This document shows, piece after piece, positions 16,462-24,720 of a stretch of DNA of 38,087 nucleotides. Positions within the stretch are counted from its first letter, which is position 1; each line of letters starts with the position of its first letter. Both the position numbers and the translations under genes were made by a program. This stretch comes from Oscillospiraceae bacterium (lineage in GTDB: Bacteria > Bacillota > Clostridia > TANB77 > CAG-508). The notes under the pieces are model-generated. The model did no database searches. It saw only the letters and a list, made by a program, of their open reading frames with translations, and was not told where the DNA came from. The stretch spans positions 1 through 38,087 of the forward strand of contig WQVL01000018.1 in assembly GCA_009785865.1 (NCBI GenBank), given 5' to 3'.

Positions 16462-18415
16462 TTAAACTAATAGTTCTAATTCCTTTATCCTATCTCTTAA
16501 CTCAGCAGCTTTTTCAAATTCCATACAGCCCGCATGTTTAAGCATTTGTTCTGTTAGTTTGTTTATTAACTCTTCTACCGTTTCATCTTTTCCTATTTCA
16601 TATTCAGTCTTAATATCTTCTACAATAGTGGCTTTAATTGTATCTCTAACCGATTTATTTATTGTTTGTGGAGTAATACCATTCTCTTCATTATATCTGG
16701 TCTGTAATTCTCTTCTCCTGTTTGTTTCACTAATAGCTTTTTCCATGCTGTCTGTTAATTCATCTGCATACATTATTACTGTACCATCAGCATTTCTTGC
16801 AGCTCTTCCTATTGTCTGAATTAACGATCTTTCTGAACGTAAAAATCCTTGTTTATCTGCATCTAGTATTGCAACCAAAGAAACTTCTGGAAGATCTAGT
16901 CCTTCTCTAAGCAGATTTATTCCTACTAGTACATCAAATTTACCAATTCTTAAGTCCCTAATTATCTCCATTCTTTCTAATGCCATTGTATCTGAATGCA
17001 TATATGTTACTTTAATATCTACATTCTTTAAATATGCTGTTAAATCTTCTGCCATCTTTTTAGTAAGGGTTGTTACTAAAATTCTTTCATCCTTAGCTAC
17101 CCTTATCCTTATCTGTTCTATTAGATCATCTATTTGGTTTTCTATTGGCTTTACTTCTATCTTTGGATCAACCAATCCTGTTGGTCTAATAATTTGCTGT
17201 ACTGTTTGCAAACTATGCTCTTCTTCATATGCAGCAGGAGTCGCGCTAACAAATATACATTTATTAATTCTTTGCTCAAATTCTTCAAACTTAAGTGGCC
17301 TATTATCAAATGCAGAAGGTAATCTAAATCCATAGTTAATTAACGATTCTTTTCTAGCTCTATCTCCATTATACATAGCTCTTACTTGTGGAATAGTTGC
17401 ATGAGACTCATCCACTATGAACAGGAAGTCATCTGGGAAGTAATCAAATAAGGTAAATGGCGGAGAACCTTCTTCTCTTCCACTAATATGTCTTGAATAG
17501 TTTTCTATACCTGAACAAAAACCTGTTTCAATCAGCATCTCTAAATCAAAATTTGTTCTTTCTTCTATTCTTTGAGCCTCTATCAGCTTATTATTTGATT
17601 TAAAGTATTCTATTCTCTCTTCCAGTTCTTCTTCTATTGTAGTTATGGCTCCCTTTAATTTTCCTTCAGAAGTAACATAGTGTGAATTAGGAACTATCAT
17701 AACATGAGTTCTCTTACCAATCGTTTTTCCTGTCAAAGGATTTATTGCAGAAATATTCTCTTTCTCATCATCCCAAAACTCCACTCTAATTGCACTTTCA
17801 GATTCATCTGAAGGATATATCTCTACTAAATCTCCTTTAGCTCTAAAAGACCCTCTTTTGAAATCTAATTCATTTCTTGTATATTGCATGCTTACTAATT
17901 TCTTTAAAAGCTCATTTCTTTCCTTCTTCATTCCAGGTCTAAGAGATACAACCATATTTTCATAATCTATTGGATCTCCTAATCCATATATACAAGAAAC
18001 AGATGCGATAATAATGACATCTTTTCTTTCAAATAGAGATGCTGTTGCTGAATGACGAAGTTTATCTATCTCATCATTTATAGTAGCTTCCTTCTCTATA
18101 TATGTATCTGACTTAGATATATAGCTTTCAGGCTGGTAATAGTCATAATAACTTACAAAATACTCTACTGCGTTCTCAGGGAATAGCTCTTTAAATTCGG
18201 AATAAAGTTGTCCTGCTAATGTTTTATTGTGTGCTAATATGAGTGTTGGTCTTTGTACTTTTTCAATTACGTTTGCCATTGTGAAGGTTTTTCCGTGAGC
18301 CTGTAACTCCTAGAAGTGTCTGGAATTTATCCCCTCTGCTTAATCCTTCAACTAGCTTTTTTATTGCTTCTGGTTGGTCGCCTGCTGGCTTAAAATCACT
18401 GTATATTTTAAACAT
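16462..18415 (-). CDS. uvrB: Excinuclease ABC subunit B, CGGA in the Walker A motif
   Basis: Helicase-like UvrB of nucleotide excision repair. Seen: [18 protein letters not shown] near 10, Walker A GVTGSGKTFTM near 36-46 (restored), beta-hairpin [11 protein letters not shown] near 92, [20 protein letters not shown], the C-terminal helicase [17 protein letters not shown] and QTIGRAARN, and a final UVR motif ([20 protein letters not shown]). ATG at 18415 follows AAAGGAGG. In the zero frame TCA CGG AAA destroys the Walker A motif and soon stops; CGGA (18292-18295, codon 41) read as Gly gives TGSGKT and 650 residues. Length 3n+1. Its ribosome site abuts the repeat-bounded island at 18425. Confidence 0.96.
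18292..18295 (-). other. CGGA +1 recoding site at the UvrB Walker A glycine
   Basis: GGC TCA-CGGA-AAA; the Gly is the invariant one before Lys in GxxGxGKT, so any other amino acid or frame would abolish ATP binding. Confidence 0.92.
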
Positions 18416-18424
18416 TTTTCCTCC

Positions 18425-18597
18425 TTTGTGACCCAAAAAAGTTCCCCTATAGCACAAAAATTCGTGTAACTGTGGATATCTTTCGTGTAATTCACATTGA
18501 AAATTCGTGTAATTCGACCTTTTTTTGTATGATTTAGTATTTTGAAAACCTCATTTTTTTGTAAACATAACGACAATTACACGAATAGGGTCACAAA
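18425..18597. repeat. Left boundary repeats of the RhuM/aminomutase island
   Basis: TTTGTGACCC at 18425 is followed by three copies of TTCGTGTAA (about 18460, 18482, 18504), then the inverted form in ACACGAATAGGGTCACAAA (18579-18597). The 346-base gap between uvrB and the radical SAM gene holds only these repeats and AT-rich DNA with a NNAGAACATATG-like short inverted repeat near 18720. Confidence 0.65.
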
Positions 18598-18761
18598 AAC
18601 ATATTTTTCTTACTAAATGGCATTAATAATATTTAAAATAAATTACAACATTAAATATCATCAAATAATCTGTAATGGATATTTTTTCTCCAATAAACAT
18701 TTTTGTCATATTTACCCACATGTTCCAAAATAGAACATATGCTATTTTTTAAAGCAACCAA

Positions 18762-19781
18762 TCAGATATACTCAACTTTCCTACCCTTGAAGTCTTCCAA
18801 TAATAACCCATCTTCATCATTTCTAACTACTCCATTATGGCATAGTGGAATCTTCGCACCAGTTGAGTGAGGGATTAAAATATATCTCGGTATCCACCAA
18901 CCACCAATTTTACCAATAAGTGAAGAAATAAGTTCTTGTCCTAATAATGGTTCTGTTCTAAAATGTTCCACCCCTTTAACTTTAAAACAATGAAATAAGT
19001 AATATGGTATTACACGATTAGTAGCACATTTACTTAATAACTCTCGCAAAACAGAAGTAGAATCATTAACACCCTTCAGCAAAACAGATTGATTCAAAAT
19101 AGGTGTACCTGTTCTTTGTACATTTCGCAATGATGTTACGGTGTCTTCTGAAAATTCAGTCGGATGATTGAATTGCGTACATACTACTATATTGTTATAT
19201 TTCGAAAGCATTTCGCAAAACTTGGGTGTGATAATGTGTGGATTTGTCGTAAATGCTCTTGTCCCAAGCCTTATCATCTTCACATGTGGAATATCTGATA
19301 AACCTTTAATCATGTATTCTATTTGGTCAACTGGTATTGTTAGCACATCTCCACCTGTCAATAAAACTTCTTCAATTTCAGGTAAATCACGAATGCTTTT
19401 TAGTGCTTCATCAAAATCATCCTTAGAATATATAAATTTGTTAGCATCTCTCCACCTTTCTTTTCTGCTACAAAAACGACAGTTAGCATAGCAAAAACTC
19501 GTTGTATAGATAATACAGCGATTAGGATATTTTTGAAAAACTCTAGTTGATATTTCTTTTTCATCGTCAAAAAAAGCTCCAATTCCTTCTGCATCTGATA
19601 ACTCTAAAATATTAGGAAGAAATTGCATGGCAAGTTCTGGTAGAAATTCTGTTTCAAGACGATTTAATAAAAAATCTGACAAACGTATAGGATACATTTC
19701 ATTTATATCAGATACTTTTGATTCATCTATACTACCCACACCATAATACTTCTCTAAAACAACATCTAATTTACTGTCCAT
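18762..19781 (-). CDS. Lysine-2,3-aminomutase-like radical SAM protein (KamA family)
   Basis: A 339-residue PLP/radical SAM protein of the KamA/EpmB family. The 4Fe-4S motif is FCYANCRFCSRKERW near 92-106. The LLTGGDVL segment near 140 and GTRAFTTNPHIITP near 172 are family-typical. HFRTEPLLGQELI and HSTGAKIPL near the end supply the C-terminal PLP region with the candidate Schiff-base Lys in STGAKIPL. It is shorter than classical KamA (about 415 residues), lacking the long C-terminal part, and closer to EpmB in length. Substrate unknown. It is the last gene of a RhuM / small protein / aminomutase unit, with 2 bases to the preceding stop. No in-frame CGG. Confidence 0.8.
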   Translation of the reverse strand: MDSKLDVVLEKYYGVGSIDESKVSDINEMYPIRLSDFLLNRLETEFLPELAMQFLPNILELSDAEGIGAFFDDEKEISTRVFQKYPNRCIIYTTSFCYANCRFCSRKERWRDANKFIYSKDDFDEALKSIRDLPEIEEVLLTGGDVLTIPVDQIEYMIKGLSDIPHVKMIRLGTRAFTTNPHIITPKFCEMLSKYNNIVVCTQFNHPTEFSEDTVTSLRNVQRTGTPILNQSVLLKGVNDSTSVLRELLSKCATNRVIPYYLFHCFKVKGVEHFRTEPLLGQELISSLIGKIGGWWIPRYILIPHSTGAKIPLCHNGVVRNDEDGLLLEDFKGRKVEYI

Positions 19782-19783
19782 AT

Positions 19784-20065
19784 TTAACTTCCATCCTCAT
19801 ATTCTTCTTTATAATATCTGATATAATCTATTGTCACTATTTGATTTATATCATAATAATATTTACACAGTTTTTTATATAATAACAGACCTTCATTTTC
19901 TTCGCAAAATTCAAATAGAATATCTAATGTTCTTTGAATTCTCATATCTTCTTTTACTTTATTTTTTAATATATAATTCACTTCATTTTTAACTATATCA
20001 TATTTTTGATCTCTTATTTCTACAACTTTTTTCACCAACGAATATAATTCCTTATCAATTTTCAT
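19784..20065 (-). CDS. Small helical protein between RhuM and the radical SAM gene
   Basis: A 93-residue soluble, charged, helical protein (VKKVVEIRDQKYDIVKNEV; DILFEFCEENEGLLLYKKL). Family not recognised. It sits 7 bases after RhuM and 2 bases before the radical SAM gene, so the three are almost certainly co-translated. The start is ATG at 20065, near GGAATCT, a weak ribosome site that suggests coupling to RhuM. Confidence 0.6.
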   Translation of the reverse strand: MKIDKELYSLVKKVVEIRDQKYDIVKNEVNYILKNKVKEDMRIQRTLDILFEFCEENEGLLLYKKLCKYYYDINQIVTIDYIRYYKEEYEDGS

Positions 20066-20072
20066 AGGAATC

Positions 20073-21092
20073 TCACTTCTTGCTTTCTTTTAGATATTTT
20101 TTATATAATTCATCCATACTAGATATGTATTCTTGATCTTGCTTTATTCTAAACTTTTCATATTCCTTACTAGCTTTTTTTACTGCTTCCTTATGTGAAA
20201 TACTGCCTGCATCACTCAAAACAGCTTTTTTTCTATATTTCAATAAATCATCTGTAACATTAATCCAATCTTGCATCATCATAATCCTTTGTTCTTTTGC
20301 TTCGGTCTCTGCTACTATTAAAAACATTTCAGTTAAGTCATTTAGTTTTTCTAATTCTTTTTTTACTAAATAATTTTTTGCCACACTAATGTCATACTTT
20401 AATATCTTACCATTAGGAGCTTCTTCCCACGTTGTAAGTCCCATATTAATTTTATTTGCATCAACTCTTTCATATATTAATTCTGCTGCTGTTTTGCCAG
20501 TTATTGCGTAGTGCAGTTTGTTTTGTACTATCTTGAAAAACATATAAGCTTCTTCTGATTTTTTATCATAGTCAATCGAGCAGTCAACAAAGATGTCTGT
20601 TATTTTTTGATATGCCATTCTTTCACTTGTTCGAATTAATTTTATTTTTTCTAGTAATCTATCAAAATATTGCTGATCACCTTTTCTCGCCTTCATGAAT
20701 CTATCTTCATTTAATACAAAACCTTGTACAATATAATCTTTCAATACTTTAGTTGCCCATATCCTAAATTGTGTAGCCTTCTTGGAATTCACTCTATATC
20801 CAACTGCTATAATAGCATCTAAATTATATACCTCTATACTTCGTTTAACTTTTCTATTTCCTTCTTCTTGAACTAATTCCATTTTGGAATAAGTTGAATT
20901 TTTAATTAATTCTCCTTCATTATAAATATTGGTCAAGTGTTTAGAGATATCCGGTTGTTCAACATCAAATAATTTGGCTATTCTCTTTTGATTTAACCAT
21001 ATATTTTCATCTCTTAATATAACTTCAATACTAACTTTCCCTTCTTCTGTCTCATACATCAAGATTTCACTTTCTTTGATATCTTCACTCAT
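20073..21092 (-). CDS. RhuM-family protein (virulence RhuM, PF13310)
   Basis: A 339-residue protein matching the RhuM family: N-terminal winged-helix-like part with WLNQKRIAKLFDVEQPDISKH (20 of these residues seen at about 33-52), then VYNLDAIIAVGYRVNSKKA and TQFRIWATKVLKDYI, and the C-terminal AITGKTAAELIYERVDA with GLTTWEEAPNGKILK. RhuM genes are often found in defence or mobile islands, but their biochemical activity is not established. It is the first gene of a three-gene unit inside the repeat-bounded island. ATG at 21092 follows TAGGAGG. No in-frame CGG. Confidence 0.85.
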   Translation of the reverse strand: MSEDIKESEILMYETEEGKVSIEVILRDENIWLNQKRIAKLFDVEQPDISKHLTNIYNEGELIKNSTYSKMELVQEEGNRKVKRSIEVYNLDAIIAVGYRVNSKKATQFRIWATKVLKDYIVQGFVLNEDRFMKARKGDQQYFDRLLEKIKLIRTSERMAYQKITDIFVDCSIDYDKKSEEAYMFFKIVQNKLHYAITGKTAAELIYERVDANKINMGLTTWEEAPNGKILKYDISVAKNYLVKKELEKLNDLTEMFLIVAETEAKEQRIMMMQDWINVTDDLLKYRKKAVLSDAGSISHKEAVKKASKEYEKFRIKQDQEYISSMDELYKKYLKESKK

Positions 21093-21241
21093 TCAATGAC
21101 CTCCTATTAACATATAAGAATTATAGAATATCTGTTTGTTTTTGTCAATATTCTATTCACAAAAAAATTGGAAATTCGATTGTTTTTCCAATTTTATTTA
21201 TTCTTCTATATCAATATATTTGATTACGGTTTCATCGATTT

Positions 21242-21370
21242 TTTGTGACCCTAATTGCCTCTTCCTTTTTTATCCATAATTAATTTTTGGGGTATATTTC
21301 TATTATATTTTTTATTGCTTTTCCTATCTAAAATTTCATTACACGAATTTTACACGACTAGGGTCACAAA
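21242..21370. repeat. Right boundary repeats of the island
   Basis: TTTGTGACCCTAAT at 21242 is inverted relative to TAGGGTCACAAA at 21359-21370, with TTACACGAAT and ACACGACTAGGGTCACAAA between. Together with the left boundary this forms paired direct and inverted repeats. The 545-base gap between RhuM and the YdjM-like gene holds these repeats, an AT-rich stretch with repeated TTTAGTG motifs, and the uvrB relic. Confidence 0.6.
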
Positions 21371-21485
21371 TTCATTCTGTATGTTTAGTGTTTTCTAGTA
21401 CATTTAGTGCTTTTTAGTCCAATTATTGTAAACTAAACAACACCATCTAACACCTGATAACACTGGATTCGCTATGTTACTCGTT

Positions 21486-21640
21486 CTAGCTTACAAAATA
21501 CTCAACTGCATTCTCAGGAAACAGTTCTTTGAACTCCGAATAAAGTTGTCCTGCAAGTGTTTTATTGTGCACTAAAAACAATGTTGGTCTCTGTGTTTTT
21601 TCAATCGCATTATCCATAGTAAAAGTTTTTTCTCTGACTA
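21486..21640 (-). pseudogene. uvrB relic (residues about 40-88 only)
   Basis: The minus strand reads [18 protein letters not shown], then [20 protein letters not shown], then ENAVEYFVS and a stop. This parallels the intact UvrB ([18 protein letters not shown]...), and the DNA is clearly similar over about 140 bases. It lacks both ends, so it is a non-functional partial copy. Its 5' edge merges into the end of the YdjM-like gene. It has diverged by synonymous and some amino-acid changes, so the duplication is not very recent. Confidence 0.8.
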
Positions 21641-22178
21641 TCCATGTTCTTCCCCTCTTTTATTAAGTCCCTCTCCATCTATATTATTCTTTGCTGCTCG
21701 CTTATGTTTCATGGTTCTAAATAATAATGCCAAAGCAACTGCAATGATTGCTAGTTCTAACAAAAAAGACCAATGCAGTACAAAAGAGATTATCCAATGA
21801 CTATACCTTGCAGGTATTTCTATAAGCATAATTCCTTCATCTCTAAATGGATATAACCAATGAATACGCTCTGTAAAGGTATCAATCACTAAATGTACAA
21901 ACCAATTTACAAAGAAAATCACGTAGTATACTCTCATTTTCTCAAAGAATTTTAAGCGATATAATGGAATCGTGATAATAAGTGTTGCCAACATTACAAT
22001 TGGTAAATGCGGAAAAAACTGACGATGTGAAATTGTGCTGTTGAAAAAATAAAAGTATATTAAGCCTAAATCCGGCAACACACTAAATACTAAACTACTT
22101 ATAGTCACAGATAATTTATTTTCCTTGTTAAATTTTCTGGATATAATGTACCCGCGCTGGAATATGTGCAATTAGCAT
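21638..22178 (-). CDS. YdjM-like inner-membrane metal-dependent hydrolase, CGGG site
   Basis: Probable member of the YdjM/LexA-binding membrane hydrolase family (PF04307), with about four membrane helices. The restored start [16 protein letters not shown] is the family signature; [29 protein letters not shown] supply the conserved His/Asp residues. ATG at 22178 follows GAGGGTGAAG. The zero frame reads ATG..CCA GCG CGG GTA and diverges; CGGG (22151-22154, codon 9) read as Gly joins the start to the downstream frame. The result is 179 residues; total length 3n+1. The only alternative start (22171) lacks a ribosome site and the family's MLIAH motif. Confidence 0.8.
22151..22154 (-). other. CGGG +1 recoding site (Gly) in the YdjM-like gene
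   Basis: CCA GCG-CGGG-TAC; only a +1 step links the ribosome site and ATG to the conserved H-x-P-A-G-Y-x-x-S segment. Confidence 0.8.
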
Positions 22179-22212
22179 TTCTTCACCCTCTTCTAACCTA
22201 AAATAGACTCTA

Positions 22213-23469
22213 TCATTCAAAAATTAATATCCAGTTCACTTCTCTTCTTATAGGTTCAAAAACCTCTTCTTCTCTTGTTATATTAGGTGTATTAATTTCA
22301 AGTTCGTCTCCAAGCATAACTTCTTCTATTCTTTCTATCCATTCCTCATACGAATCTGCTTCATTTATTGCAATGTGCTGCACCATCTTTTTAATGCTTA
22401 CTATAACTCTGTCACTCTGAATCTCCAGTATAGTAACAATCACATCGTCTTCCCAAGGAGGAGGACTATTTTCATGAAGAAAAGTAATGTTACCAAAATC
22501 TCTTAATGCAAGTGCAGCCCCTTCATTTAGCACATATGTTGTACCATAAGAATCATAGGTATCAACATGAGTAGATGTTTCTCCTGGTCTCATTCCATGT
22601 ACTGCTTGACCTTCTCTTGATTCAAAATAGAAAGTTGAAGTTTTCCTAAAACTTAATTCTACCATCGGGAACATTTCAGCTAAACATTCATAATCATCTC
22701 TTCTAGACTCTCTCGTCTGCCCTCGTGTTTCTGGAATGCCTTGTGTAAATTCAACATCAGCTAGGATTTTAAAGGCTACTTCAAGGCTGGAGGCATTATG
22801 AACCACAGCGGAAATCGCTTCTCCATCCACATATAGTACAACCCCTACCTCAACACCGTATTCAGTTTCTACTATAAATCTTGATTCACTATTTTGCGGG
22901 TAAACTTCAAAAATTTTAATATCGCTACCAACACGCAAATATTCAGTTTGAGGAATTGGAATTTGTGCTACTTCAAGTATGCGATCAGTAACATCATTAA
23001 ATATGTAGGTATCATAAAACTCTTCTATCATTCTTTCAAATGATCCGCTAGGAGTATAATCTATAAGAAATGCTATCTCAGCTTCATCGTATATATTCTC
23101 GTACCTCAGTATTAAGGGTCCACTATTCATACTAAAAGTAAGAGAGTTCCAACTAGAGTTTGTTGGGAGTGTTAAAGAATCAAAAATGTTTAAAAATCTT
23201 TCCACTTCTCTTTTGTTTCGTATATCGCTCTCTCCTCTACCTGCTTGCTGAAAGAAAATTACTGATTCAGAATAGCGACCTTGTTCAAACAACTCTCGTA
23301 TAGTGTTCAGTTCTTCTATCCCATCTAAGGCTACAAAAAAGTGTGGAGAAACTACATAATCATTAAATGGTTCACTTTCATTCTTTTGCAAAAACGCTAA
23401 TATAGCTATAATCGCTCCCACCATTAAAATAGTTATCAGAATGAGTTTTATAATTTTTTTCTGATTCAT
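22213..23469 (-). CDS. Membrane-anchored extracellular protein of unknown function
   Basis: A 418-residue protein: a basic start and one hydrophobic helix (ILITILMVGAIIAILAFL, residues 11-28), then a large extracytoplasmic part with no cysteine lipobox. The outside part is rich in acidic and beta-forming residues; no catalytic signature is recognised. A motif RGQTRESRRDDYECLAEMFP stands near 255. ATG at 23469 follows a weak GAGG. It precedes the YdjM-like gene by 34 bases on the same strand, so the two probably form a unit. There is no in-frame CGG. Confidence 0.65.
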   Translation of the reverse strand: MNQKKIIKLILITILMVGAIIAILAFLQKNESEPFNDYVVSPHFFVALDGIEELNTIRELFEQGRYSESVIFFQQAGRGESDIRNKREVERFLNIFDSLTLPTNSSWNSLTFSMNSGPLILRYENIYDEAEIAFLIDYTPSGSFERMIEEFYDTYIFNDVTDRILEVAQIPIPQTEYLRVGSDIKIFEVYPQNSESRFIVETEYGVEVGVVLYVDGEAISAVVHNASSLEVAFKILADVEFTQGIPETRGQTRESRRDDYECLAEMFPMVELSFRKTSTFYFESREGQAVHGMRPGETSTHVDTYDSYGTTYVLNEGAALALRDFGNITFLHENSPPPWEDDVIVTILEIQSDRVIVSIKKMVQHIAINEADSYEEWIERIEEVMLGDELEINTPNITREEEVFEPIRREVNWILIFE

Positions 23470-23598
23470 ATTAATACCTCAATTCTTAATATAGTTATTG
23501 CTTTTAAACATTTTAGCTTCTTCATTCTTTTTCTCCTGCTATATTTTTTTATTCTAAACTAAGATAAATTCCTATCAGTATAACAGCATTATAGCATA

Positions 23599-23630
23599 AA
23601 AAATGAAGGAGTAGTTTATTACCCCTTCAT
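23599..23630 (-). terminator. Terminator of the B12-uptake operon
   Basis: ATGAAGGGG(TAATAAACTA)CTCCTTCAT followed by TTTTTT on the minus strand, about 17 bases after the stop at 23648. Confidence 0.75.
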
Positions 23631-23647
23631 ATATCCGTCTTTCTATG

Positions 23648-24094
23648 TTAACCAGTTTTCACTGCTTGTAACTGATTTCTATTTTTATATGCACTTATTC
23701 TTTTACTCATTGCTGGCACAGCGGTTAGCACTCCTACTACTATGGTATTCATAAATACATATCTATAATTAAATGCAATTCCTCCACTTATGTATGTAAA
23801 TATACTTTGCCCCATTACAAACTGCGGGAATAAGAAATAGCAAATAATATCTATTACGATACTCCAGATTAATACTGAAAATATCGCTATAGTTTTATTG
23901 CTATATTTGCCTTTAAATAGCTGCCCTAAAGCAAAAACTGTTGCAAAAGCCATTATATTCATTATAGTGAATACTAATCCTGTTGTTAAATTTGAGCCCA
24001 TTAGCATAAATACTATCCAAAGAATTGCAAACACTATATTAGCCTTTTTATTTTTACTATATGTACTACCTACCATTAAAATTGAATTTAACAT
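23648..24094 (-). CDS. ECF-transporter substrate-specific (S) component, probably for cobalamin
   Basis: A 148-residue membrane protein with about five helices (ANIVFAILWIVFMLMGSNL; IAIFSVLIWSIVIDIICYFL; YVFMNTIVVGVLTAVPAM), the size and shape of small ECF S components that bind a vitamin and dock onto an ECF energizing module. Assignment to cobalamin is inferred from its place directly after a DUF4430-like lipoprotein and a cobalamin-type riboswitch. The energizing module genes are not in this window. ATG at 24094 follows AGGAGGGAAG. Confidence 0.65.
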   Translation of the reverse strand: MLNSILMVGSTYSKNKKANIVFAILWIVFMLMGSNLTTGLVFTIMNIMAFATVFALGQLFKGKYSNKTIAIFSVLIWSIVIDIICYFLFPQFVMGQSIFTYISGGIAFNYRYVFMNTIVVGVLTAVPAMSKRISAYKNRNQLQAVKTG

Positions 24095-24105
24095 TTTCTT
24101 CCCTC

Positions 24106-24496
24106 CTATTCAAAGCTTTCTAAACGAAACTCTATTCTATCATTGTCTTGAACTGTATAATTTTCTACTCCAACAGTGGCAAAGTCACCATTCACATAAT
24201 AGAGCCAAAAATAGTTATCTCCTTGTTCTTCTCCATTAATTGCGGAAATAAATGCACCGTATGGTGTACTCTCTGATTCTATTTCTAAACCGTCTATTTC
24301 ATTTAAAATTGCAAACAAGTTTCCTTCTTCTGTTTCAATATTTATTTCAAAAATTACTGTTCCTTCTCTATCAAATACTGCTATTTCAATATTTTTTAAA
24401 TATTCACTATCACCATTATTGTTACAACCGAGTTAGTACAATCATACTAGCGATTAATAGCATTACTAAAATTGTTAAACTAGCTATTTTCTTCAT
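24106..24496 (-). CDS. DUF4430-like (transcobalamin-type) lipoprotein, CGGT in the lipobox
   Basis: A 129-residue lipoprotein. The signal is MKKIASLTILVMLLIASMIV, then L-T-G-C with the Cys at residue 24. The mature part has the short beta domain of the DUF4430/transcobalamin-like type (GEEQGDNYFWLYYVNG and VQDNDRIEFRLESFE), which in related gene pairs feeds an ECF S component. The lipobox appears only when CGGT (24427-24430, codon 23) is read as Gly; the zero frame is T-R-L-stop. ATG at 24496 follows AGAAGGAGG. Length 3n+1. A cobalamin-type riboswitch lies upstream. Confidence 0.82.
24427..24430 (-). other. CGGT +1 recoding site in the lipobox
   Basis: ACT-CGGT-TGT; reads L-T-G-C, a textbook lipobox, only with the +1 step. 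Confidence 0.88.
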
Positions 24497-24510
24497 TCTA
24501 ATAATCCTCC

Positions 24511-24553
24511 TTCTATTTAGGTTATACTTGCTTTGATCTTATCCTCCTTCCTA
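24511..24553 (-). promoter_or_regulatory. Possible expression platform of the riboswitch
   Basis: CTATTTAGG and CCTAAATAG can form a 9-bp stem enclosing one AAGGAGG and lying directly before the AGAAGGAGG ribosome site of the lipoprotein gene. This suggests translational control by base pairing next to the ribosome site. Confidence 0.45.
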
Positions 24554-24589
24554 AATAGAGGCAAGTTACTCTATCGTCTTTGGCGATTA

Positions 24590-24690
24590 AACTAATTACC
24601 GGTATTCGGACTCCTACTTCTGCGAGTAGTTACCGTAGCCAGACTGTCAATGATTTTCACATTGTTCCCCGAAGATGTAATTAGCAGCAC
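24590..24690 (-). ncRNA. Cobalamin-type riboswitch
   Basis: The minus strand carries the class features: GGGGAAC, then AATGTGAAAATCATTGACAG, CTGGCTACGGTAA (B12-box-like) and AGTCCGAATACCGG. Outer arms GCTAATTAC and GTAATTAGT can form stem P1. It lies between the radical SAM operon and the lipoprotein/S-component pair and would control the latter. The B12 box differs from the strict GCCACTG consensus, so this is a variant call. Confidence 0.75.
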
Positions 24691-24720
24691 TAATTTAGTA
24701 CTTTATAATTATATCACATA

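Larger units (their letters stand above)
18425..21370. mobile_element. Putative repeat-bounded island carrying RhuM and a radical SAM gene
   Basis: The outer ends carry an inverted repeat (TTTGTGACCC at 18425; TAGGGTCACAAA at 21359-21370), and a 19-base near-perfect direct repeat (ACACGAATAGGGTCACAAA at 18579; ACACGACTAGGGTCACAAA at 21352) brackets three genes. No transposase or integrase is present. A uvrB fragment lies just beyond the right end while intact uvrB starts at the left end, which suggests insertion or recombination at uvrB. Confidence 0.45.

Noticed and set aside
18425-18600. CRISPR array in the TTCGTGTAA repeats
   Set aside because: The repeats are only about 9-11 bases, irregularly spaced and partly inverted, with no cas genes nearby.
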